DNA of 64,000 bases. Origin: Oasisia sp. SBJ-2009. Its lineage: Eukaryota; Annelida; Polychaeta; Sabellida; Siboglinidae. The DNA is taken from contig OZ024857.1 in assembly GCA_964017155.1 (NCBI GenBank), positions 4,373,869-4,437,868 on the forward strand. Direction: 5' to 3'. Below are positions 34,901 through 42,200 of the stretch, piece by piece (positions within the stretch are counted from its first letter, which is position 1; each line of letters begins with the position of its first letter). Under the pieces are notes generated by a model. It saw only the letters and a program-made list of their open reading frames with translations, did no database searches and was not told the origin of the DNA. The position numbers were made by a program, and so were the translations under genes.

Positions 34901-35775
34901 TTGTATTGACGCGCCTCCGAGTTTGGTTTCAATAGATTTAGGCGCAATAGGAGTTACCTAATTATTATTATGATATATAAACTTGTGTGTCGTCAGCATA
35001 TAATTGATTATGTAATTGCCCATATAGGGCATTCCGACCACATTCTTATACTGGGATGAATAAAGTTTTATTGTATTGTATTTGTTATGACTGATAATGA
35101 CTCAACTAAGTGAAAAACGAACAACATACTATGAGCGGCGTACTATGAAACACCACTACATAGAATAAGAATAATAGTTTATAATCATTATTTATTCTGT
35201 AAAAGACATATTGGTACTAATAATAACAAAACTAATAAGTCACATGACCAGAAGTTAGTTTTCACAATCATGGGATCCGGTAGGCATACTGGCAAAACAA
35301 TAATCTGGATAGTTTCATTATAGATCAGTCGCAACAAGCAAAGAAACAGCCGCCACGTGCTGCAGTATTGTGGAATTTATATCGGCACGTGATGTATAGG
35401 GTTGGTTTGCACTAGTTCCCGGTTACGCGGTAGTCACAGCCGCACATCCAGATGTCAAAATGAAATGCGAAATATTTTGACAGAAACATTCGTTTTGTTT
35501 CAAAACCTTATTCTAACAGATCTTAATAAATTTGGGTTTTCCGCAGATACAAACAACGGATCGGACCGGGTAAATGGCACAGTGTCAGACTGCGCATAGA
35601 TACTAAAACTATATGGGCTACGACGAACTTTTCCGTGGAAGCCATTTTGGATTAGAAATATCGTGTCGCAGTAGACTGCGTTGTTCTTTACCTCATTTAG
35701 TTGTCTTTCTGCCTCCTCGCGTTGGTTTGGCTGAAGGGTGGCCTGCAAAACTTCGACTAATTTACTGACGTCCAT
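12075..35775 (-). CDS. IPO7: Importin-7/8 (beta-karyopherin), complete
   Basis: Nuclear import receptor: binds RanGTP and cargo and moves through pores. Exons: 35692-35775, 33502-33583, 32503-32659, 29813-29971, 28925-29081, 28027-28116, 27485-27579, 27005-27075, 26604-26706, 26168-26213, 25773-25872, 25264-25457, 24727-24816, 24142-24307, 23538-23579, 22921-23039, 22301-22423, 21882-21948, 20199-20324 or 20054-20179, 19566-19663, 19112-19204, 18270-18490, 16979-17124, 16744-16809, 16272-16348, 13327-13462, 12772-12888, 12075-12157. With one copy of the duplicated exon this is 3108 nt, 1035 aa plus stop; human IPO7 is 1038 aa. The N-terminal importin-beta segment (EAERQLNE ... [18 protein letters not shown]), HEAT-repeat body ([40 protein letters not shown]) and acidic C-terminal region are all recognisable. 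Vertebrates have IPO7 and IPO8; invertebrates usually have one ancestor-like gene, so the paralogue label is arbitrary. The acceptor at 18490 is weak. Confidence 0.95.
12342..12711. mobile_element. MITE with about 45-bp terminal inverted repeats
   Basis: 370 bp in the last intron of importin-7. The left end GGGGTCATCCATAATTATC and the complement of the right end GGGTCATCCATAATTATC continue through CACAAGCGTACAAACCGT in both. TTTA flanks both sides (12338-12341 and 12712-12715), a likely target duplication. It has no coding capacity. Superfamily not assigned. Confidence 0.85.
13327..16809 (-). CDS. IPO7: Importin-7 acidic tail exons 24-26
   Basis: Exons 16744-16809, 16272-16348 and 13327-13462 encode an Asp/Glu-rich stretch ([59 protein letters not shown]), then [11 protein letters not shown]. 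This is the conserved acidic region near the importin-7 C terminus, about residues 876-969. The 2.8-kb intron between the second and third of these exons was invaded by a LINE on the opposite strand. Confidence 0.92.
13500..13895 (+). mobile_element. Probable LINE 3' tail with ATT repeats
   Basis: AT-rich sequence ending CAGCACTTTATAAATAAAA followed by (ATT)n at about 13873-13889. This resembles the simple-repeat tails of CR1/L2-type LINEs. It abuts the LINE body that begins near 13990. The left edge is uncertain. Confidence 0.45.
13990..16095 (+). mobile_element. Degenerate CR1/L2-type LINE (reverse transcriptase)
   Basis: Antisense insertion in an importin-7 intron. The frames in order read [19 protein letters not shown] (pre-RT), [77 protein letters not shown] and, after the [22 protein letters not shown] and [19 protein letters not shown]. 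It is dead: an in-frame TGA replaces the Arg expected before PISNL (14894-14896). A frameshift follows VYTD, and the YADD catalytic box reads NADDT-stop (about 15349-15370). A further shift lies near 15640. The 3' part (SSVAGPRL) has a deletion. No endonuclease domain is seen, so it is 5'-truncated. It contains a 27-bp coding repeat (see separate entry). Confidence 0.9.
14669..14868 (+). repeat. 27-bp coding minisatellite inside the LINE
   Basis: Seven to eight units of a 9-codon repeat reading KANVTPVPK, in the position where related LINEs have one conserved segment of the type KHAxVTPLLKK. The length is a multiple of three, so the frame is kept. Confidence 0.9.
16370..16465. repeat. Imperfect 35-bp repeat near importin-7 exon 25
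   Basis: About three diverged copies of CTTCTACACACCAC..CATCAAAT, starting some 22 nt from the exon 25 acceptor at 16348. Confidence 0.55.
16979..17124 (-). CDS. IPO7: Importin-7 exon 23 beside an acceptor minisatellite
   Basis: Encodes (G)[16 protein letters not shown]...[20 protein letters not shown], matching the family segment [15 protein letters not shown]. The minimal exon starts after TGTATAG at 17125-17131 and ends at the GTACGT donor. Upstream of it in transcription order, about 18 more units each present the same acceptor and first codons in frame, so the 5' edge used in vivo is uncertain. Confidence 0.85.
17101..17730 (-). repeat. 33-bp minisatellite (about 19 units) of an importin-7 splice acceptor
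   Basis: The minus-strand unit is TTGTTTGTGTAG followed by GTTACATGACAGGAAGATCTG, which is the 3' splice site of exon 23 plus its first codons. Units differ at only a few sites (TATAG in the first, single changes elsewhere). 33 is divisible by three and no stop occurs, so each added unit would encode [11 protein letters not shown] in the exon's frame. Confidence 0.93.
17729..18269. other. Rest of importin-7 intron 22
   Basis: About 540 bp of AT-rich sequence between the minisatellite and exon 22. No feature recognised. Confidence 0.6.
18518..18670. repeat. 85-bp imperfect direct duplication beside exon 22 acceptor
   Basis: Two copies of GTTTGTGGTACA..ACAATGTATTAAG...CCTGGATTGG...AACAATAGATTG, beginning at 18521 and 18606. 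Copy 1 starts about 30 nt from the acceptor at 18490. Confidence 0.8.
18957..19104. repeat. 21-bp minisatellite touching the exon 21 donor
   Basis: About seven units of CACCAAGCCCCGGTGCCGTGT. The last unit merges into GTGTCTCAC, whose complement GTGAGACAC is the donor of the exon ending at 19112, so the array starts at the splice site itself. Confidence 0.9.
20054..20179 (-). CDS. IPO7: Importin-7 alternative exon 19B
   Basis: 126 nt encoding [18 protein letters not shown]...[21 protein letters not shown]. This is the closer match to the single vertebrate exon peptide. Its acceptor is only 19 nt downstream of exon 19A's donor (20180-20198), too short for a normal spliceosomal intron. The next exon (19566-19663, [14 protein letters not shown]) joins in frame after either copy. 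Confidence 0.9.
20199..20324 (-). CDS. IPO7: Importin-7 alternative exon 19A
   Basis: 126 nt (42 codons) encoding [18 protein letters not shown]...[21 protein letters not shown], about residues 649-690. The preceding acceptor ends TTGCAG and the donor is GTGTGT. It enters and leaves at the same phase as exon 19B and encodes a homologous peptide, so it is a diverged duplicate. It departs further from vertebrate IPO7 than 19B does (DNVDYFT versus DGFDYFT). Confidence 0.88.
20337..21470. repeat. 25-bp minisatellite (about 44 units) in importin-7 intron 18
   Basis: Degenerate units of ACATGAGGGGGCGCTCACAC plus GCAGT, decaying toward 21470. The array begins about 13 nt from the acceptor of exon 19A (20324). 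Long open frames on both strands here ([17 protein letters not shown] type) are repeat artefacts. Confidence 0.93.
23062..23118. repeat. 22-bp tandem repeat, three units, near exon 16 acceptor
   Basis: Three copies of GTCAATCACTCAGACCAGAG with small changes, beginning about 22 nt from the acceptor at 23039. Confidence 0.75.
24312..24420. repeat. Imperfect GACATCAC-type repeat near exon 14 acceptor
   Basis: A run of related words (GTGACATCAGACGTCA, TGACATCACGTGATGA, GTCATCACATGGTGACA) next to the acceptor at 24307. Unit length is irregular. Confidence 0.55.
27611..27830. repeat. AT-rich microsatellite (ATGTATAT/ATACATAT)
   Basis: Interleaved TA and TATG/CATA units beginning about 30 nt from the importin-7 exon at 27485-27579. 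The open frames here (YIYIYMYIY) are artefacts. Confidence 0.95.
28190..28928. repeat. 30-bp minisatellite (about 24 units) starting at an importin-7 donor
   Basis: Units of CACCTGTCAAGTCTACAGGT plus ACCTCGTACA. On the minus strand each unit holds CAGGTGTGTA, the same string as the exon 5 donor at 28924/28925. Reading on from the exon frame meets TGA in the first unit. Confidence 0.93.
29095..29745. repeat. 28-bp minisatellite (about 23 units) beside exon 5 acceptor
   Basis: Units of CAGGGTCACCTTTACAGCAG plus GTCGTACA, with position-dependent variants (CTC/TTT, GTC/GCA). It begins about 13 nt from the acceptor of the exon at 28925-29081. Confidence 0.93.
30648..31794. mobile_element. TTAA-flanked DNA transposon relic (piggyBac- or Kolobok-like)
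   Basis: Left TTAA at 30648-30651, then ACCCATTTTATCCTGAA. The right end is TTCCGGATAAAATGGG followed by TTAA at 31791-31794. The inverted termini match over about 17 bp and more weakly beyond. It lies in importin-7 intron 3. No transposase recognised. Confidence 0.6.
31857..31932. repeat. TA microsatellite
   Basis: TA repeats with a few TATG interruptions. Confidence 0.95.
33140..33420 (+). repeat. Dispersed repeat, copy 1
   Basis: It contains CATCTACCTGTCATTTGGA, AATCATAGATATTGTCAG and ATCCATGTGTCCACC. The complement of about 42290-42600 carries the same words in the same order. Family unknown. Confidence 0.75.
34250..35085 (+). mobile_element. LINE 3'-end relic in importin-7 intron 1
   Basis: Degenerate frames read [19 protein letters not shown] and [13 protein letters not shown]...[17 protein letters not shown], the C-terminal block of CR1/Jockey-type ORF2 proteins. 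A tail of CGCCTCTGAG, ATTATTATTATG and TGAATAAAG follows. Frame breaks are numerous. Confidence 0.7.
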
Positions 35776-35976
35776 CCTGGCTAACTTATTATTCCAGGAA
35801 AATATGTTTAGCCACTAGTGGCTATTTCTCCCCACGTGTAAAAGTGCCGCACACCATCTATGTCGCGGTTAGTCGCGCCAAACACCGCACGGAACGCGCA
35901 AGTATCATGACGGTTTTTGGTACGGTTGTCGTAAATATATGTCCTAAGCGTAACTTTTCTCTGTTTTTCAAATATT
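35776..35976 (-). promoter_or_regulatory. Probable importin-7 promoter/5' UTR
   Basis: This is the sequence immediately upstream of the ATG at 35773-35775. It contains a palindrome GCCACTAGTGGC (about 35811-35822), a CACGTG E-box (about 35834-35839) and CpG-rich GCGCGCAAG-type sequence. It is assigned by position only. Confidence 0.4.
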
Positions 35977-35980
35977 TTAA

Positions 35981-38436
35981 AGTGAAAAAAAAGGCAACAG
36001 TTTAGTGTTATGCACCTAAAAGAGTTTACACTAGCTAATCATTTGCATCTACAATCCAATTTTTCACCTTAGTGGTTACCTCAGAAAGTGGTCTTAAAGT
36101 GGGAAAATCTAGCTAAATCACCGACACCATGAGCCGGCCCATCTTGGACCTTGCAACCAATCACAACCCAGCAGTTTGGAAAAGTAATACGTCAGAGAGT
36201 CGTCTGCTGGTTCAGCTGTCATAACAGAGCGGTACGCTAAAAGTTGCCTTACGTCGGTTTACAACGAAATCGCGACATCAATATGCCACACTGTTCCTCA
36301 AACGCTTATAGTAATAGTACAGTGAAAGACAGTATCAGTAAGATGTCTTCTTGTTAACCTATGAATCGAGCAGAACTGAAACAGTGGTTCGGTGGATTCG
36401 TTTGGACAGTCACAGACACAGCGCGGATCCTAGACGACCCGATTTGATTGACCTAACCATCAAAACGACCACCAACAGGCGCCAAACTTCTCCTCACATA
36501 TCTTACATACATATGCATACACTATGTTATGTAATAAAATCTCTTGCATTCCTCTAAGGAAGAAAATTCACACACAAAAACGCGCAGACCTCGAGTACAA
36601 CTTGTTCGGCCGCCCAGCGGTACCGTAAAATCGCTTTTAAAAGCTTTACACAAAATACCGCTAGACGCCACGTTTCTGACTGCGAATATTTAATTGTTTT
36701 ACTTCACACGCGCGAAATAGTTTAATTACTTATAAATAATATAATAATTAATTATTATCATCACTATGATTTGCAGGAAATTATAAGTTTTATTATTTTT
36801 ATATTGATATTTTATTTTTATAATTGTTCATATATGTTTCTAGTATATTTATGTTTTTTTTTCTTCTGGTGTGTATTTGTTGTTTAGCATTTTAATGTAT
36901 GTAAAACGCCATGAACAAGTTTAAATTGGATGTGGCGCTATATTAAATAAACAAACTTTTTTTTTAATTATAATATAATACTTTATTTATGTAGCGCCAC
37001 ATCCATAATTGTTTGTGGCGCTTCACAAAATAATGCTATTAACAATACAATAAAGAGAAAACTACCCTCAGATAATATTATTTATAAATAAATAATGAAA
37101 ATACATGTTTCTATATCATTAACTAAGCTGACTTATCAGTCATGAATAAACATACAAATTACATAACAACAATTGTAATAAATGAATATAAAAGTATGGT
37201 TAATAGTAATAAATAATTAAAGTAGTAAAATAAGTACGACGTAATAATAATTTTCATTGAGCACATACACAACCATTATGCATAAGAACATATTACTGAA
37301 GCTATTTGTTCTACTCATGAATGACATTTCCACCATCAGATATGTAATAATTATTATTTTTGAACAAGACACTTTATTAATTATCGGAACAATAAATCAC
37401 TAAAATGTAAAAAGGAATATGAATATATGGGAAATATTATGGTGGTAGAAAAAGAAGGATTTAAAAACAGTAATATTAACATGTTATTGTTTTAGTTATT
37501 ATTGTTAAAACATCGCTTATGTAATATAAGCTTGCATGCTCGCAGTACACGCGGGATGTTTATAGAAATATTGATAAAATAAACAATGTGACTTCATTAA
37601 AAAACACGTAATTTCCTTTTTCTTTTATAACTAATAGGCAATTTTGGATAATTATGCAGACACATGTATTTTTAATATTTATTTTTAAATATTACCTGTG
37701 GGTAGCATTCTTGTTATTGCATATACTTTAATAACAGTATGTTGAATAGAAGAGAAGATAATTGTGGATTTGGCGCTATATAAAATAAACTAATAAAATT
37801 ATATATTTGTATATTAAATTGTTATTTTTTATCAACTCTATTAGACCCATATCACCAAAGCGTTGCCTTAGTTTGCCGTTTAACATTTTCTGCAGATCAT
37901 AGTGATGCAGCTAATTATTATTATATTATTTATAATTAATTAAACTAATTCGCGCGTGCGAATGCAGTAAGGTTAATCAATATTCGCGCGCCATCTAGCG
38001 GTATTTTGTGTAAAGCTAACTTATAATAGCGAGTTTACGGTAGTCGAAGTTGTCGAGTTGCCGTTCGCCAAGATTTGCGTTTCTGTTGTGAATTTTCATC
38101 GTTAGGCGAATACAAGTTATTTTTTTGTAATGTAGTGTATGTATATGTATGTAAGAAATGTGGGGAGAAGTTTGGCGGCTGTTGGCGGTCGTTTTCGTGG
38201 TTAGGTTAGAAAGTAACAGATAATAATATGCATGCACAGTTCACGCCGACCAAGAAGACTCTCTGACGTCATTTTGTTTCTAAAATGGCGTAGTCTGTAG
38301 ACTTTCTATGTCTATGTGTTTTACGTTTTTTTCCTGGTAAACCACTGACGTTAAAAATATGATTGTTGTTGGAAGTTGTTACTTTTTATTAACTCTGTTA
38401 ATCCCATATGATCCAAACATTGACTTTGTTTTCCCT
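35981..38436. mobile_element. Kolobok-like DNA transposon with long inverted arms
   Basis: 2456 bp, flanked by TTAA (35977-35980 and 38437-38440). The ends AGTGAAAAAAAAGGCAAC and (complement) AGGGAAAACAAAGTCAATG begin an inverted similarity of several hundred bp. Further inside, 36460-36780 pairs with 37900-38230, sharing the coding echo RQTSPHISYIHxHTL. In the left arm MPHCSSNAYSNS... then RAELKQWF resembles a decayed THAP zinc finger. TTAA duplications with a THAP domain are hallmarks of the Kolobok superfamily. No intact transposase; the middle is AT-rich. Confidence 0.75.
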
Positions 38437-38440
38437 TTAA

Positions 38441-39204
38441 CACTATTAACGAAACCATAATAATATAATGTTATCCTAATGACATGTTAAGCATCCTCAA
38501 AAGCATAATACAAAATAAAACAGTTACCGATAATTTTCGCCGGTATCCGGACATTTTGGCAACAGACATTAATTTTCGCCAACGAACGGGACATATTTCG
38601 CCAACCAATTTGTAATGGTTATAATTATTAGGTATTTCTGAATTAAATTAATTTGTTAAATAACATAAATTATGACTGCTAAAAGTTATAAATGGTAGAT
38701 AATAGAATAATACAAAGTTATACACTGTATACTCTAATTACTTGAAGTTATAATTAAATCGTACATAATAAAAAATGTATACTATATATAATTACTCGAA
38801 GCCATTCTCGATTATCTATTTCCGTAACTATTGTGTAGTATGTGTTTAATCATAAACAACTTTAGTAGGGATCTGAGTGGCTTGATTGCAGCACATTCAA
38901 CGTACGTGATAGGTATGAATAAAGCATGATCATGATAATGTTTATACTGTTTATGGGATTTCGTCCAAGCAAATTTAATACGAACACACGAATGTGAAAT
39001 TGAATTTAATGCAACATACCATACAGTGACATATGCAGGCCATGCATAGCATAATATTAGTCATTGGTGATACGCAGTCAAGAGACGTGCGGGGGAAGGC
39101 TTTTACATGTCCTTACATATTTGTGTCGGCGACCATTCTCGTTGACACCGCCTACATCGCCCGACATACACACAGTGTGCTTTTCTGCTCCGAAGGTGTA
39201 CGCG
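38441..39204. other. Intergenic, upstream of CYB5R
   Basis: AT-rich sequence with several TTTTCGCCAAC-like words (38530-38610). From about 39080 it becomes less AT-rich and is probably promoter/5' UTR of CYB5R. Confidence 0.5.
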
Positions 39205-39225
39205 ATGGTGCAGTCTGCCGATTTG
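39205..39225 (+). CDS. CYB5R3: Tentative CYB5R first coding exon (7 codons)
   Basis: ATG GTG CAG TCT GCC GAT TTG followed by GTTTGT. It gives MVQSADL directly ahead of the membrane anchor, of plausible length and phase. GTTTGT is a weak donor, but the same GTTTGT follows the firm exon at 45244-45350. A different first exon is possible, and the resulting 5-kb intron would contain a Kolobok-like element. Confidence 0.4.
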
Positions 39226-42200
39226 GTTTGTATTCCTTTGATATTTGCATTGTTTTATGTATACTTAGCATTAGTTTATCGTTAGAACAGTTATCATTGC
39301 ATTCTTTGGATCGATAATTAGTTCAAGGCGACATATGACATGTTGACTCAATCGGTGTCAGTGACCGTCTGTCGTCTGCAAAACCGATTCAAGATGGAAT
39401 TCGCCTGGGGCTAAGGGTCAACAGACAATTTAGACGTATTAAACAAAGTTAAGCCATGCAGTTTTTATGTAGAACCAGGCGTAAGTTTTACTCCGTGCTT
39501 TTGCCGTTCTCTTGAGCCCTGAGTTAGTTTGCCATTTAACGTGACCAGTCTGAACATGACTGATTGGTTTGATTGTTGGGCGTCCCAAATACCAATGTCG
39601 TGCCTCGCGAAATTCCGTGGCAACGAGCTAGACATACTAGAAGGTCAGAAGTCAGATAGCATGCGCCTGATCCGACCACTAGAAGTTTTGGCCAGGTCAA
39701 AACTGCGTCGAAACCTAAAGACAATGGGGGTAGTCCACCGTTACTAGCAAAATGTTGCCGCTAAATACAGAACTTTCTCTCTGTAGTAATAATAATAATA
39801 ATGTAATTTTTTATAGCGCCGGTATTCGCCACTTGGTGGCGCTCATGGCGCATTGACAGTATTGTGTTCATCAAAGACTATAACAAATCATGCTAAAACA
39901 ATACTATTAATGTTAATAATGAAACAGTTTAGATTTAAAAAATATAATATAATTAGTAAATTACCAATCATCATAGCATTAATACAAACGGTGACATCAT
40001 TATCAGTGTAAAGTAAAGTTTCTAAGAATGTATATACAATAAAAAAACCTGCTTGTATTATAACAAATTAGTTCCATAACATGTATACAGTCAATTCGTC
40101 CAGAACAAGCCCACATGTATTACTCAAAGTAAGCTTTGAAAAGATGTGTTGCAGTGCTGTCTTGATGATACTGATTGTTGCGCTGGCTCTGATACTGTTT
40201 GGACGTGTATTCCAGGCCTTTGCTGTGGATACAGTGAATGATCGCACTCCCCACGAGCTTTAAGATTTGTGTTCTGTTAATAGCAGCTTGTTTGCAGAAT
40301 GCATATTTCGTTAAGAGAATATCGTGACTTCCAAGCGGAATTATGATAATACCTATTTTCATTGACTAATTTCTGTGGATGATAGAAGTAAATAAGTGGT
40401 AGGAAGTTACAATATGGATCTATTTTACATTTCTTAAGATTTTTTGGTAAATGATATGTTTACACTTAAATACAGTAAGGGAAACAAGCCCAATACTACT
40501 GTTGACAAGTGGTGTAATAATAATTTGTATTTAAACATGTTTTTTCATTTGCGCTTGACCATTGTTTATAGCAATCACTTTTGCAGTTTATGACACTTAG
40601 ACTTAGCTTTGCCCCTTATTGGCTTAACCATTTACTATTACTTTATTACAAATTATGAGTACTTGCTATAGTAGCTAAGTTTCTCAGCTTTGGTCTGTAG
40701 ACAAAAAATAATTATTATAATTATGAATTATAAAACTCAAATGACCTTTCATTTGCAAAAAAATAAAGTAATAATCTCAACATGTTATAGCTTCACACTT
40801 CAGTATATTGTATTGCAGACAGAGAACAACCAAATGGTTGGCCCCCTGAACAAGCTTTGTATTATTGTTATCATTAATGATGCACTAATCATAGAATCTG
40901 GCAACAGAGTGAGACATTGTGGCTAGACAAAAAGTGGAGCCACTTCAGATTTGTAACTTTACACATGTGTACTACGTTAGTATGCCTCCAATGTTTAGTT
41001 AATGTTCACTGACATACCAAAAACAGTGTGTCCATGGGAAAACTCGGTCATTGGGTAGTAGCCTAGTAGAGAACTTGAAGTATAGTGTTCATTAAAAGAA
41101 ACAGCTTGTGAGTTTCTGGATTTATTCATAGTTTTGGCAGGGCCCACAGCCAGCCATAGCAACCTTCATAGTATGCTGGGACTGTTAATTTGATACATTC
41201 CAGATGTAAAAACGCCCTATAAGCACTGTTTTTCTAACATATAGAAGACAGAATTTCAGTACATTAGTAATTTTTTAGCATTTATTCAAAATATGTTTTT
41301 TGCATGACAATTCTTTTAGAATAAAACATTATTGTAATTGTGTGGAACAACATTGACATGTCAATTAAAAACATATTTTGCTTGAATTCACATTGTATTA
41401 CATCCTGCTATATAGGGGGCCTACTTCAAAGCCTTTTAGAATAATATAATTTTGCTGTGCTTTTGCGATGGTGAGAGATTCTATAATTGTTGTCAGATTG
41501 AATCACGCATAACATAGCTTTCCCTCCACATTTACAATGTTGACTTTTGGGTTGATACGAGCTTCAGAAGAGTTGTTTTGCAATATTCTGATGTAATACA
41601 AACACTATGAGTATCTTACAGTTCCACATGAATCCAATTTAGTTTTTCAGATTAACTGCACGTCAAATGCAGCCGATGAGAGATCATTTACACTAGTAAA
41701 TATACACAGCAAACATGTTTATTCAGCCTCATAAAGAAACGTATAGTCCATAATATCATTACAATATCATTAGATGTAGGGGCAGTTGTACAATATTAAT
41801 ATAACAGTGCTCTGATTTAAATGGTTATATTAAATTGTATAACATCTATTGATAGATATCATTGCAATATTATGGACTATAATTTTTTTCCGGAAGCTGA
41901 ATTCAGACTTATTCAGTACCTGTTTGCTATGTGTGCTTACTGTTGTAGATTATCTCTTGTGGGCTGTACAATTACTCTTAAAATGGGTCTAAAATCTGCA
42001 AAACTCTGTGAAAGGGCTAAAACCATCATACTTGTTTGGCTTAATTTTTTCAACGAAATGAAGAAAAAATGTTAAATAATTGCTTGTTCCTCTTTGGTGA
42101 CTAATGTTTGTATATCAGAATACCACAGCAACTCATACCGATGGTCGTTTTGACCCAGTAATATCCACTATAAAGGTGGTAATTGATGCTCTTGGTTTCT

